From the NCBI GenBank assembly GCA_027021325.1, contig JALUUN010000461.1, forward strand, positions 1-32,837: DNA of 32,837 nucleotides, read 5' to 3'. Below the pieces are notes generated by a model. That model was not told the origin of the DNA. It ran no database searches and saw nothing but the letters and a program-made list of their open reading frames with translations. The DNA is from Planctomycetota bacterium (GTDB taxonomy: Bacteria; Planctomycetota; UBA1135). Below are positions 15,585 to 23,826 of the stretch, one piece after another. A program made the translations under genes and the position numbers. Each line of letters starts with the position of its first letter. Positions within the stretch are counted from its first letter, which is position 1.

Positions 15585-16781
15585 TCAGGGACGCCGGAAG
15601 GCCGCGGACATGCCGAGGCCTCCGGAAACGCATAGGGTAGCGAGTCCCCGGCGGAGCTGCCGGCGGCGCATCTCGTGCAGCAGGGTGACGACGATCCGCG
15701 CGCCGGTGCAGCCGATGGGATGGCCCAGGGCGATGGCGCCGCCGAGGACGTTCAGACGGCTCCGCTCCAGGGGCAGGTCCTGGAGAACGGCCAGGACCTG
15801 GGCGGCGAAGGCCTCGTTCAGCTCCACCAGATCGAAGTCCTCGAGGCCGAGGCCGGTGCCCTCCAGGAGCCGCCGGGTCGCCGGCACCGGCCCCAGGCCC
15901 ATGCGCCGGGGATCGCAGCCGGCCAGGGCCGCGGCCTCGAAGACCGCCAGGGGCTCCCAGCCGCGGCGTTCGGCCTCCGAGGCCGTGGTCAGGAGCAGGG
16001 CCGCCGCTCCGTCGGTGATGCCGCTCGAGTTGCCGGCGGTCACCGTCCCCTCCCCGGGATCGAAGACCGGAGGCAGACGGCCGAGCTTCTCCAGGGTGGT
16101 CGAGGGCCGCGGGTGCTCGTCGGCGGCGACCTCGGTCGCGCCGCCCTTCCGCGCCGGCACCGTCACCGGGACGATCTCCTCCCGGAAACGGCCCTCCTCC
16201 AGGGCCCGGGCCGCCTTCTGCTGGCTCTCCAGGGCAAAACGGTCCTGCTCCTCGCGGGAGATCCCGCGCTCCCGTGCGAGGAGCTCGGCGGTCTCCCCCA
16301 TGACCATGTCCGCCAGGGGGCAGAGGAAGCCGTCGCGGTACATGGCATCCACCACCGCCGCGTCACCGAGGCGGTAGCCCTCCCGCATGCGGTCCAGGAG
16401 GAAGGGCACCCGGGACATGGACTCCATGCCCCCGGCCACCGCCACCCGGGCTCGGCCCAGGCGCAAGGCGTCGGCGGCGAGCTGCAGGGCCTGGAGGCCG
16501 GAGGCGCAGGCCTGGTTGACGGTCAGAGCCGGCGTGGCGTCCCCGAGGCCGGCGCGCCGCACCACCTGCCGTGCGGGATTCGGACCGCAGCCCGCCTGCC
16601 GGGCGTGGCCGAAGCACAGGAGGTCCACGGCGCCCTCTCCGCCCTCCTCCAGGCCGGGAATCCGCTGGAGCAGGCCGCGCACCGCCGCTTCGCCCAGGGC
16701 CACGGCAGGCAGCGCCGCCAGGGAAGCGCCGAAACGCCCGATGGGCGTGCGCACGGCGTCCACGACGAGGACCGGATCCAT
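15585..16781 (-). CDS. Acetyl-CoA acyltransferase (thiolase), copy 2
   Basis: This 398-residue thiolase starts MDPVLVVDAVRTPIGRFGA, the classic N-terminus of the family. Catalytic Cys92 lies in VNQACASGLQA, His354 in ALGHPIGCTGAR and Cys384 in TLCVSGGLG, with NEAFAAQ also present. The -ASGLQA- and DRFALESQQKA motifs resemble beta-ketoadipyl/3-ketoacyl-CoA thiolases more than copy 1 does, so the two copies may act on different chain lengths; that is an inference. The ATG at 16781 is preferred because the open frame upstream to 16961 is arginine/proline-rich and overlaps the PHP gene. It is spaced 40 bases after the PHP-domain gene, and its stop abuts the secreted cyclophilin. Confidence 0.87.
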   Translation of the reverse strand: MDPVLVVDAVRTPIGRFGASLAALPAVALGEAAVRGLLQRIPGLEEGGEGAVDLLCFGHARQAGCGPNPARQVVRRAGLGDATPALTVNQACASGLQALQLAADALRLGRARVAVAGGMESMSRVPFLLDRMREGYRLGDAAVVDAMYRDGFLCPLADMVMGETAELLARERGISREEQDRFALESQQKAARALEEGRFREEIVPVTVPARKGGATEVAADEHPRPSTTLEKLGRLPPVFDPGEGTVTAGNSSGITDGAAALLLTTASEAERRGWEPLAVFEAAALAGCDPRRMGLGPVPATRRLLEGTGLGLEDFDLVELNEAFAAQVLAVLQDLPLERSRLNVLGGAIALGHPIGCTGARIVVTLLHEMRRRQLRRGLATLCVSGGLGMSAAFRRP

Positions 16782-16821
16782 GGGCTCGGGAGGGACCGGC
16801 AAGGGCCGGACCGGGCGGAGC

Positions 16822-19335
16822 CTAACCGCCCTCGCCGGATGCGTCGATCCAGACCGGCGAGGTCCAGGCCACCTCCCCGTCCAGGCGCACCAGACGCAGG
16901 TAGAGCCAGTCGCCGGCCCGCCAGGGATCGTCGGCGGGCGGCCGGTAGCGGAGCTCCCCACGCTCGAGGCCCAGGGCCGGCGGGTCCAGGCGCAGCTCCA
17001 CCGTCAGGTACTTCAAGAGGAAGCGCGCCGGCTCCCGGCGCAGCGCGGCGGGCTCCACCTCCCGGGATTCGCCCCGGCTCGTCACCCGCAGCCGCGCCCC
17101 CTCCGGCAGCCGCGCCGGGATCACCAGACCGTCCTGGTCGCGGGAGCCGAGCTCCGTGTGGAAGGCGACACGCTCTGCCTCCGCCAGGCGCAGGTGGTCG
17201 CCGTCCTCGAAGGCGAAGGGCAGGGGCTCGCCGAGGATCCCGTCCGTCACCTCGAGGCGGAGGTTCCGGGAGCGCCGCGCCTCCCCTACCCGCACCATGA
17301 GGAGCTCGGGATCCGAGGGCGGCCCGGCGTCCACCTGAACCACCCGGCCGTTGCGGATCCAGACCACGCGCGCCAGGGGGGCGCCGGCGTCGAAGCGGAG
17401 CACCGCCGCGGCGTTTCCCGGGACCGAGCCGCGCTGTCCTGGAAGGAGCGCCCCCAGACGCAGATCCAGGGCCATGGGCGCACTCGCGGCATAGGTCCGG
17501 CGCGCGCGCAGGGCTTCGAGGACCCCCTCCCGGCTGCGCTCGCGCACGAGGGCGGCGGTGAAGGCCCGGCCGTTGGCCACGTGGTCCGAGGCGGCGACGA
17601 AGCCGAAGCGCCGGCCCTCGCGCAGCCAGTCGAGGGCATGGGGCGCGGCGGGATCGGCCTGGAAGCTGTGCAGGGGCGCGCCGGGCGCTTCGAAAGAACC
17701 ACGGTTGCCCTGGTACAGCTCGACGACGGGGTGCGGCACCGCAGCCTCCGGCGGCCAGCGGTAGAGCGAACCGGCGTGGGCCAGCTGATGGGGAATGGCC
17801 ATCCAGTCCTCGCCGTCGAAGGCACGCAGGGGGTCCTCTGGCGGCCCCAGGGCGAAGGGAGCGTCCCGGGCCGCCTCGGGATCGGCGCTGAAGAGGTTGC
17901 GGTGGCCGAGGCTGGGGTGGGTCTGCTCGAAGGCCGGCAGGGCCAGGCGGCGGCCCGGCCGGTGGAAGCGCCCGAGGGCACGCATCTCCGCCGCCCAGGC
18001 GGCACGATTCAGGTGCTGGTAGTGGTCGGTGATGGCCACGAAGTCCAGGCCGGCCAGATCCCAGGCGTAGCGGTACTGGTCCGAAAGGGTGCCGTCACGG
18101 CTGGCGGCGCAACGCGAGAGGTCCGTGTGGCGGTGGAGGTCGCCCCACAGCCGCACATGGCCCGGCGGCACCAGAGCGGGGTCGGGATCCCGCGCCGGCG
18201 GCGGCAGGAGCGCCGGTCGGGGCGGCGCCGCCTCGGGCTCCGGCGGCTGCGCCGGCCCCGGCGCCTCCAGCTCGAGACGGAAGAGGAGGACCCGCGGCCG
18301 CTTCAGGACGCAGGTCTCCCAGGGCAGCATCTCCTGGACCCGCTCGCCGCGGCCGTCGGTGCTCCAGGCCGCCAGGACCTCTCCACCCGGCCGCGGCAGG
18401 AGGGCGACGGTGGCGACGCCGCCGCCGCTCGAGTCCGGCAGGGCCTGGGGCCGGGTCCAGCCCTCCGCGGTCAGGACCCGGAGCCGTCCGGTCCAGCCCG
18501 TAAGCGGCAGCTGGCTCCGGACCCGCCAGGCCAGATCCTCCCAGAAGAGGCGGGTGAAGAGCCACAGGCGCCCGCGGGCGTCCACGCCGAGCCGCGGCCG
18601 CTCCTCGAAGCCCGCCGCCTCGGGCAGGGCCGGCTCCGGAGCCTGCACGCGGACCCAGGGGCCGCCCTCGGGAGCGCGGGTGGCCAGGGCCAGGCGGCGC
18701 TCGCGGTGCAGTTCGTTGCGCCGTCCCCAGTCCTCCGGCGCCTCGTCCCAGGCCAGCCAGAGCCGCCCGTCGGGGGCGGCGGCCAGGCTCGGGTGGAAGG
18801 CGTGAACGGCCCCCCGCGGCAGGACCGTCTCCCGGCCGGCCGGGTCGCGGTGCACCACGGCGTAGCGGCCGTCCGCCTCGAGACGGTCGAAGGCGAGGTG
18901 CAGGCCGCCATCCGGGCCGCGGGCCCAGGACGGAGACCAGCCCAGGGGCTCCTCGGTGGAGTCCTGCAGGAGCCAGGACTCCCCGCACTCCGGCGCATCC
19001 CAGGTCTCACCCGGAGGGGGCATGCGGCCCGGGCGGGCGGCGGCTCCGGCGAGCACGGCGGGAACATCCTCCGGCGGCGGCCCCGCCTCCTGGGCCAGGG
19101 GTTCGGAGCCGAGGGGCAGGGCGCGCAGGGCCTCGCCCTGGCGCACGAGGAGCCAGGTCTGAGGACCGCCCTCCGGGGACGGGCGCTCCAGGAAGGCGGG
19201 GGCGTCCACGCCCTCGGGTGCCTCGAGAAGGGCCAGACGCCGGGCCTGGACCCGGGGTCCGGGCGCGGACCAGGCGCCCAGGACCAGAGCGGCGGCCGCC
19301 GCCAGGAAGGGTGCGGCCCTCAGAGGGCGAGGCAT
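16822..19335 (-). CDS. Secreted PHP-domain protein (DUF3604-like) with N-terminal repeat domain
   Basis: This 837-residue protein has a signal peptide (MPRPLRAAPFLAAAAALVLGAWSA). Residues about 110-350 contain recurring segments of the form PDGGLHLAFDR, PDGRLWLAWDE and ARGRLWLFTR, suggesting a beta-propeller-like domain. From about residue 395 a PHP-type metal-dependent domain follows: LWGDLHRHTDLSRCA, YRYAWDLAGLDFVAITDHYQ (about 425-445), AIPHQLAHAG and FGFVAASDHVANG (about residue 582). The DLHxHT and TDH motifs supply the metal-binding histidines and aspartates of PHP/DUF3604 proteins. These are often annotated phosphoesterases, but substrates are mostly unknown. A beta-rich C-terminal part covers about 640-837. 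The ATG at 19335 overlaps the hutI stop by 16 bases, so it is translationally linked to hutI, without an obvious functional connection. Confidence 0.75.
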   Translation of the reverse strand: MPRPLRAAPFLAAAAALVLGAWSAPGPRVQARRLALLEAPEGVDAPAFLERPSPEGGPQTWLLVRQGEALRALPLGSEPLAQEAGPPPEDVPAVLAGAAARPGRMPPPGETWDAPECGESWLLQDSTEEPLGWSPSWARGPDGGLHLAFDRLEADGRYAVVHRDPAGRETVLPRGAVHAFHPSLAAAPDGRLWLAWDEAPEDWGRRNELHRERRLALATRAPEGGPWVRVQAPEPALPEAAGFEERPRLGVDARGRLWLFTRLFWEDLAWRVRSQLPLTGWTGRLRVLTAEGWTRPQALPDSSGGGVATVALLPRPGGEVLAAWSTDGRGERVQEMLPWETCVLKRPRVLLFRLELEAPGPAQPPEPEAAPPRPALLPPPARDPDPALVPPGHVRLWGDLHRHTDLSRCAASRDGTLSDQYRYAWDLAGLDFVAITDHYQHLNRAAWAAEMRALGRFHRPGRRLALPAFEQTHPSLGHRNLFSADPEAARDAPFALGPPEDPLRAFDGEDWMAIPHQLAHAGSLYRWPPEAAVPHPVVELYQGNRGSFEAPGAPLHSFQADPAAPHALDWLREGRRFGFVAASDHVANGRAFTAALVRERSREGVLEALRARRTYAASAPMALDLRLGALLPGQRGSVPGNAAAVLRFDAGAPLARVVWIRNGRVVQVDAGPPSDPELLMVRVGEARRSRNLRLEVTDGILGEPLPFAFEDGDHLRLAEAERVAFHTELGSRDQDGLVIPARLPEGARLRVTSRGESREVEPAALRREPARFLLKYLTVELRLDPPALGLERGELRYRPPADDPWRAGDWLYLRLVRLDGEVAWTSPVWIDASGEGG

Positions 19336-20600
19336 CCGTCCTCCACGGCGACCCGCCCGCCCAGCACCACATGGCGCACGGGATTCTCCCCGAAGGCGTA
19401 ACCCAGGCCCTCGACCCGGGGGAGATCCAGGACCACGAGGTCGGCGTCGGCCCCCGGCCGCAACACCCCCTTCCGCCCCTCCCAGCCGAGGCTCGCCGCC
19501 GCCAGGCAGGTCGCCCCGGCCAGGGCCTCGCGCACGCTCAGGCCCAGGCGCAGGCGCGCGAAGTGGATGGCTTCCGGAAGGCTCGGGGTGTAGCAGGAGC
19601 CCGGGTTGAAGTCCGTCGCCACGAACCAGCGCGCGCCGGCATCGAGGAGAAGGCGGGCGGGGGCGTCGGCCTCCTGGCGCAGGAAGTGGGGCACCGCCGG
19701 CAGGAGACCGGCAAAGGTCGGAGAGGCGGCCAGGAGTCCGGCGTCCTCCTCGCTCAGGGCCTCCAGGTGGTCGGCGCAATCGGCCCCGAGCTCGACGGCC
19801 AGACGCGCACCGCCGAGGGGAGCGAACTGCTCGGCGTGTACCCGCAGCCGCAGGCCCAGTTCGCGGGCGCGCTCCAGGTAGCGGCGCCCGCGCCCCAGGT
19901 CGAAGGCATGCTCCTCCAGGAAGACGTCCGCCGAGCGGGCCAGGCCATCCTCCGCCGCCGCCGGCAGGCCCTCCTCGCAGAGGAGGTCCAGGTAGCGGTC
20001 GGGGTGATCGCGGTGCTCGGCCGGCACGAGGTGGGCGCCGAGGAAGGTCGGCGAGACCTCCATGCCCAGCTCCGCGGCCGCCGCCCGGAGGATCCGCAGC
20101 GAACGCAGTTCGTCCCGCACCGTGAGGCCGTAGCCCGACTTCGCCTCACAGGAGGTCGTGCCGTGGCGCAGCATGCGGAGGAGGTGGCGGCGGACCTCGC
20201 CGTGGAGCTCCTCGTCGGAAGCGCGGCGCAGACGCTCGACGCTGGCGAGGATGCCGCCCCCGCGGCGGGCGATCTCCAGGTAGTCCAGGCCCTGGCAGCG
20301 CCACTCGAACTCCTCGCTCCGGTCGCCGCAGAAGACCGGATGGGTGTGGGCGTCCACGAAGCCGGGGACGACGAAGCCGCCCCGGGCGTCGAGGCGGCGG
20401 CGGGGCGCCCAGCGCCGGGCCAGCTCCTCTTCGGGCCCCAGGGCCTGGATCCGTCCCTCCGCCACCGCCACCGCGGTGCCGGCAGGGAGTTCGCTCAGCT
20501 TCGGGATCTCCGCGGCCCGGGGGAGGCCCCCCGGACCCGGATCCTGGGTCAGGACGGCGCCCGCGCCGGTGAGGAGGAGGTCGCAGGGGGCGGGGAACAC
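19320..20600 (-). CDS. hutI: Imidazolonepropionase
   Basis: This 426-residue amidohydrolase, which opens imidazolonepropionate to N-formimino-L-glutamate in histidine breakdown, shows the family signatures. These are FVDAHTHPVFCGDRSEEFEWR (metal-binding His85 and His87 and the conserved arginine), GTTSCEAKSGYGL, LRVHAEQF, DHLEAL and ATDFNPGSC, ending with a GADADLVVLD strand. The length is close to the family norm of about 405-420. The start is GTG at 20600. It is the first gene of the minus-strand series and diverges from the CBS-domain gene across a 151-bp gap holding a palindrome. No other hut gene (hutH, hutU, hutG) is in the window, so the pathway is either dispersed or encoded elsewhere. 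Confidence 0.92.
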   Translation of the reverse strand: MFPAPCDLLLTGAGAVLTQDPGPGGLPRAAEIPKLSELPAGTAVAVAEGRIQALGPEEELARRWAPRRRLDARGGFVVPGFVDAHTHPVFCGDRSEEFEWRCQGLDYLEIARRGGGILASVERLRRASDEELHGEVRRHLLRMLRHGTTSCEAKSGYGLTVRDELRSLRILRAAAAELGMEVSPTFLGAHLVPAEHRDHPDRYLDLLCEEGLPAAAEDGLARSADVFLEEHAFDLGRGRRYLERARELGLRLRVHAEQFAPLGGARLAVELGADCADHLEALSEEDAGLLAASPTFAGLLPAVPHFLRQEADAPARLLLDAGARWFVATDFNPGSCYTPSLPEAIHFARLRLGLSVREALAGATCLAAASLGWEGRKGVLRPGADADLVVLDLPRVEGLGYAFGENPVRHVVLGGRVAVEDGCLAL

Positions 20601-20622
20601 GGATTCTGGGGGCGGAGAGGAG

Positions 20623-20642
20623 CGGATTCCTCCAGGAATCCG
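20623..20642. promoter_or_regulatory. 20-bp palindromic operator candidate
   Basis: CGGATTCCTCCAGGAATCCG is a 9-bp perfect inverted repeat with a 2-base centre. It is located 16 bases upstream of the TATAAT box at 20659 and 23 bases from the hutI GTG. The core half-site GGATTC occurs once more at 20601-20606. Its position between divergent genes suggests binding by a dimeric regulator that could control either or both directions. Confidence 0.5.
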
Positions 20643-20658
20643 GGCATCCCGTCCGTTC

Positions 20659-20664
20659 TATAAT
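20659..20664 (+). promoter_or_regulatory. -10 box (TATAAT) of the envelope/c-di-AMP cluster
   Basis: This is a perfect sigma-70 TATAAT hexamer in very GC-rich DNA, 88 bases before the TTG start of the CBS-domain gene. The region that should hold the -35 element (about 20636-20641) reads GAATCC, a poor match that overlaps the palindrome, suggesting that a bound regulator either activates or blocks it. Transcription would begin near 20671. Confidence 0.5.
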
Positions 20665-20751
20665 CGTCCTGTTCCCTGGCCGGGGCCACCCCCCGGACCC
20701 GGAACCCGGGCGACGCCCGGCCCCCAGGCCTCCTTCCGAGGCCCGCCCGCC

Positions 20752-22104
20752 TTGAGCGAACCAGCGACTCCCATCCTGGCTGCGGCCGGCTTGTTCCGGC
20801 CCCCACCGGCAGCCCTGGCTCTCCCCTTCGCCGGGGAGCCCGCCGACTTCGGCCTGCCCCTCCTCCTGGTCGTCCTCGCGGCCCTGGCCGGAGGTCTGCG
20901 CGCCCTCCTGGCCTCGCCCGTGCGCCGGAGCCTCCTGGAAGCCCTGCCCGCGGCCCGCCGCCAGGAGCTCGAGGAGTCCTGGACGCGCCGCCCTGGCCTG
21001 GCAGCGACCGCAGGGCTGCTCCGGGCCCTCCTTCTCTTCGCCGCCGTCGTGGTGCTCGTGGAATCCCTCCCGGGCGACGCCAGCCTGGCGGCGGATCTGG
21101 TGAGCTGGGGCGCCTTCGGCCTCGTTGCCGCCTTCCTCGTGGAGGGGATCCCGACCCTGGTCCAGCAGGGACGGGGCCTGGGCCTGGTCCTCCTCCTCCA
21201 CCCCCTGGTCCGGGTGCTGGAGCCGCCGCTCAGGCCCCTCACCCGCCTCCTCGCCGCCCTGGTCCGCGGCCTCGGCGGCGCTCCCCTGGGCGCCGGGCCG
21301 GGCCGCCTGGCCGCCGACCTGATCGAGGTCGCGGCCGAACTGCTGAAGGACGAGGGCCGCCCCGACCGGCTCACCCCGGTCGAGAAGCGCATGATCGCCC
21401 GCATCCTGCGCATGGGCTCGGTGGACGCCGCCGCGGTGATGACACCGCGCACCCGGATCACCGCGGTGCCGGCCGAGGCCACGGTCGCCGAGGCCCTGCG
21501 CCTGGCCCACCAGGAAGGGCACAGCCGCCTGCCGGTCTTCGAGGAGGACATCGACCACCTGATCGGCGTCTTCCACGTCAAGGACGCCCTGGAGCACGCC
21601 GCCGCGGGCAACGGCGCCTCTTCCAGGGTGCGGGAGTTCCTCCGGCCCGTCCTCTACACCCCCGAGACGACCCTCCTCTTCCCCCTGCTCGAGAACATGC
21701 GCCGCGAACGGACCCACCTGAGCGTGGTCGTGGACGAGTACGGGGTCACCGCCGGCGTCGTCACCATCGAGGACATCGTCGAGGAGATCGTCGGCGAGAT
21801 CAGCGACGAACACGATCTGCAGGACGAGGATCTGGTCCTGGACCGCCCCGGCCCCGACGAGATCCTCGTGGACGCCCGCATGTCGGTCGCCGATCTGAAC
21901 CGGACCTTCGGCGGTGAGCTGCCCGAGGACGAGGACTTCGACACCGTGGGCGGCCTCCTCTGCGAACGCTGCGGTGCCATTCCCGAACCCGGCGAGCGCG
22001 TCCAGGTGGACGGCCTGGTCCTGGAGGTCGAGGAAGCCGACGACCGCCGGGTGCGCCGGGTTCGCATCCACCGCCTGCCGCCCGAGGCCTCCGATGCCGC
22101 CTGA
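20752..22104 (+). CDS. CorC/HlyC-type CBS-domain membrane protein
   Basis: This is a 450-residue protein from a TTG start at 20752. That is the only usable start between the TATAAT box and the first hydrophobic segment (the codon run begins TTG-AGC-GAA). Residues about 20-170 contain several hydrophobic segments (LLLVVLAALAGGL, LLFAAVVVLVESL, LVLLLHPLVRVL) resembling a divergent DUF21/CNNM transmembrane domain. Two CBS motifs follow (VMTPRTRITAVPAEATVAEAL and VLYTPETTLLFPLLENM, with VVVDEYGVTAGVVTIEDIVEEI). A CorC_HlyC-type C-terminal domain starts near DEILVDARMSVADLNRTFG. Members act in Mg2+/Co2+ efflux or related ion homeostasis and were once called hemolysins. It is followed by recO with an 11-base overlap. 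Confidence 0.82.
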   Translation: MSEPATPILAAAGLFRPPPAALALPFAGEPADFGLPLLLVVLAALAGGLRALLASPVRRSLLEALPAARRQELEESWTRRPGLAATAGLLRALLLFAAVVVLVESLPGDASLAADLVSWGAFGLVAAFLVEGIPTLVQQGRGLGLVLLLHPLVRVLEPPLRPLTRLLAALVRGLGGAPLGAGPGRLAADLIEVAAELLKDEGRPDRLTPVEKRMIARILRMGSVDAAAVMTPRTRITAVPAEATVAEALRLAHQEGHSRLPVFEEDIDHLIGVFHVKDALEHAAAGNGASSRVREFLRPVLYTPETTLLFPLLENMRRERTHLSVVVDEYGVTAGVVTIEDIVEEIVGEISDEHDLQDEDLVLDRPGPDEILVDARMSVADLNRTFGGELPEDEDFDTVGGLLCERCGAIPEPGERVQVDGLVLEVEEADDRRVRRVRIHRLPPEASDAA

Positions 22105-22876
22105 GCGGCCGGCCCGCTCCGGCCCGGCCATCGTCCTGCGCCGCTGGCCCTGGTCCGAGAGCAGCCTGCTCTTGTGGGTCCTGACCCGGGACCAGGGCGT
22201 CCTGCCCCTGCGGGCGCGAGGCTGCCATCGCCTGAAGAGCGGGCAGCTGGGCAACCTCGACACCTGGGCCCTGGTGGAGATCGCCTGGAAGCCGGCACGG
22301 CAGAAGGGCCATGCCGACCGGGTCCACGAACTCCGGCGCTCGCGCCTGCTCCGTCGCTGGTCCGGACTCTCCCGGAGCCCGCGCCACCTCGCCGCCGCCG
22401 GCATCCTCGCCGAACTCGCGGAACTGGCCGCTCCCGAGGGCACGCCCTCGGGCCCGGTGTTCCGCTGGTTGACCCGCGCCTTCCAGGAACTGCACGACGC
22501 TCCCGCCGCGGAGCGCATCCTCCTGCGCCGCCTCCTCGAGGGACTCGAGCTCCTGGGCATCGCCCCGGACCTCGCCGGGCTGCCGGCCGGCGAGGCCGCG
22601 GTCCTGGCCCTGGCCCGGGGCCGGATCCTTGCCGCCGGACAGGCCCGTCCCGAGGACCATCCCCGGCGTCTGAGCCCGGCATCCCTGGAGCTCCTTCGAA
22701 GTCTCAAGGCCCTGCCACCGGACCGCCCGACGCCCCTGGGAAGCCGAAGGGAGCGCCCGGAGGAGGAACTCCTTACAATCCTGGGCGATTTCCTGGCCTG
22801 GCACCTGGAACGGCCGCCCCGGGCCTGGCGTTACCTGAAGGGCGCGGGCCGGCGGCCCTCGATTCCGACATCCTGA
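22094..22876 (+). CDS. recO: DNA repair protein RecO
   Basis: This 260-residue protein matches RecO, which loads RecA on gapped DNA with RecR. The N-terminal OB-fold begins at residue about 13 (AIVLRRWPWSESSLLLWVLTRDQG) with the expected VLPLRARGCHR and WALVEIAWKP strands. The helical C-terminal part includes LAAAGILAELAEL and AAERILLRRLLEGLELLG. The CxxC zinc pairs of some RecO proteins are absent, as in many other orthologues. The ATG at 22094 lies inside the 3' end of the CBS-domain gene, 11 bases before its stop ends. The ending is basic (WRYLKGAGRRPS). The overall match is modest, as usual for this fast-evolving family. Confidence 0.78.
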   Translation: MPPERPARSGPAIVLRRWPWSESSLLLWVLTRDQGVLPLRARGCHRLKSGQLGNLDTWALVEIAWKPARQKGHADRVHELRRSRLLRRWSGLSRSPRHLAAAGILAELAELAAPEGTPSGPVFRWLTRAFQELHDAPAAERILLRRLLEGLELLGIAPDLAGLPAGEAAVLALARGRILAAGQARPEDHPRRLSPASLELLRSLKALPPDRPTPLGSRRERPEEELLTILGDFLAWHLERPPRAWRYLKGAGRRPSIPTS

Positions 22877-22878
22877 CC

Positions 22879-23826
22879 TTGTCCCCCTCGACCGGCTCTC
22901 CGTCTCCGGTTCCTCTCCGGACCCTCCCCTCGGCGCTCCTGCTGGCCCTGGGCGCGGCCTGTGCCTCGCCGCCCGAGGAACCCTACGGTCTCGCGGACCT
23001 GGAGCCGGTCCGCTCCCTGGTCGCCGAAGGCCGCTACGACGAGGCCTGGGACATCCTGGAGAGCCAGGAGCGGGAGTACTACGACCGCGACGCCCAGGCC
23101 GAGTTCAGCCGTCTGGCGGGCGAGGTCGCCTGGCAGCTCGGCGACAAGGACCGGGCGATCCGCCATTACGAGGAGTACATCTTCTACGAGGCTCCCGACG
23201 CCGAGGCCGCCCGTCTCGCCGAGGAGCGGCTCTTCGAGCTGGGCCTCGAGCTCCTGGAAGGCCGGCGCAAGGCCTTCGGGATCTTCCCCGACCGCACCCG
23301 CGGCGCCACCACCCTCCTCCACCTGGCCAGCTGGGCGCCCTTGAGCGATCTCGCCGACGACGCCCTGGCCCGAGTCGGGGAGTGGCACTTCCAGGACCGG
23401 CAGTTCCGTGACGCCATCGAGGACTACCGTCTTCTCCTGCGCTTCCACCCGGACTCCGAGTGGGCCGACCTCGCGGAGTTCCGGATCGGTCACTGCCAGT
23501 TCCTGATGATCGACGGCCCCTGGGTGGATGGCCGCCTCATCGACGGGAGCCTGCGCCAGATCCAGGAGTACCTGCGCAAGTATCCCTCGGGCCTGTACCG
23601 CGATCAGGCCGAGGAACTGGTCCAGACCCTGGAGGAACTCAGCGCCGGCCACCACCTGGTCGTCGGCGAGTACTACGAGGACATCGGCAACCTGCGCGGC
23701 GCCCGCTACCGCTACCGCAAGGCCTCCGAGGAACACGCCGAGACCGAGGCTGCCGCCGAGGCGCGGCGCCGGCTGGCAGCCCTGCCGCCGCCCGAGGAAC
23801 CGGAGACCGGCGGCGCAGAAGGATGA
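22879..23826 (+). CDS. bamD: BamD-like outer-membrane lipoprotein (TPR repeats)
   Basis: This is a 315-residue protein starting at TTG 22879, 2 bases after the recO stop. No ATG or GTG is available before the hydrophobic leader LPSALLLALGAAC, whose Cys28 fits a lipobox (Gly-Ala-Ala-Cys). The mature part is a tetratricopeptide array: VAEGRYDEAWDILES, WQLGDKDRAIRHYEEYI, HFQDRQFRDAIEDYRLLLRFHPDSEWADLAEFRIG, and a final GNLRGARYRYRKASEEHAETEAAAEA. The FHPDSEWADLAEFRIGHCQF stretch is the hallmark of BamD/YfiO, the Bam-complex lipoprotein that helps insert beta-barrel proteins into the outer membrane. E. coli BamD has about 245 residues, so this one is larger. The next gene is lptE-like, consistent with an outer-membrane assembly unit. 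Confidence 0.8.
   Translation: MSPSTGSPSPVPLRTLPSALLLALGAACASPPEEPYGLADLEPVRSLVAEGRYDEAWDILESQEREYYDRDAQAEFSRLAGEVAWQLGDKDRAIRHYEEYIFYEAPDAEAARLAEERLFELGLELLEGRRKAFGIFPDRTRGATTLLHLASWAPLSDLADDALARVGEWHFQDRQFRDAIEDYRLLLRFHPDSEWADLAEFRIGHCQFLMIDGPWVDGRLIDGSLRQIQEYLRKYPSGLYRDQAEELVQTLEELSAGHHLVVGEYYEDIGNLRGARYRYRKASEEHAETEAAAEARRRLAALPPPEEPETGGAEG

Noticed and set aside
16387..19401. A 1004-codon plus-strand open frame opposite the PHP-domain gene
   Set aside because: It mirrors the minus-strand gene through high GC at third positions; the translation is Arg/Gly/His/Gln-rich with no domain or signal, while the opposite strand has clear motifs.
20344..20751. Upstream extension of the CBS-domain protein
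   Set aside because: It would overlap hutI and run through the palindrome and TATAAT box; the sequence is Arg/Pro/Ser-rich without membrane segments.
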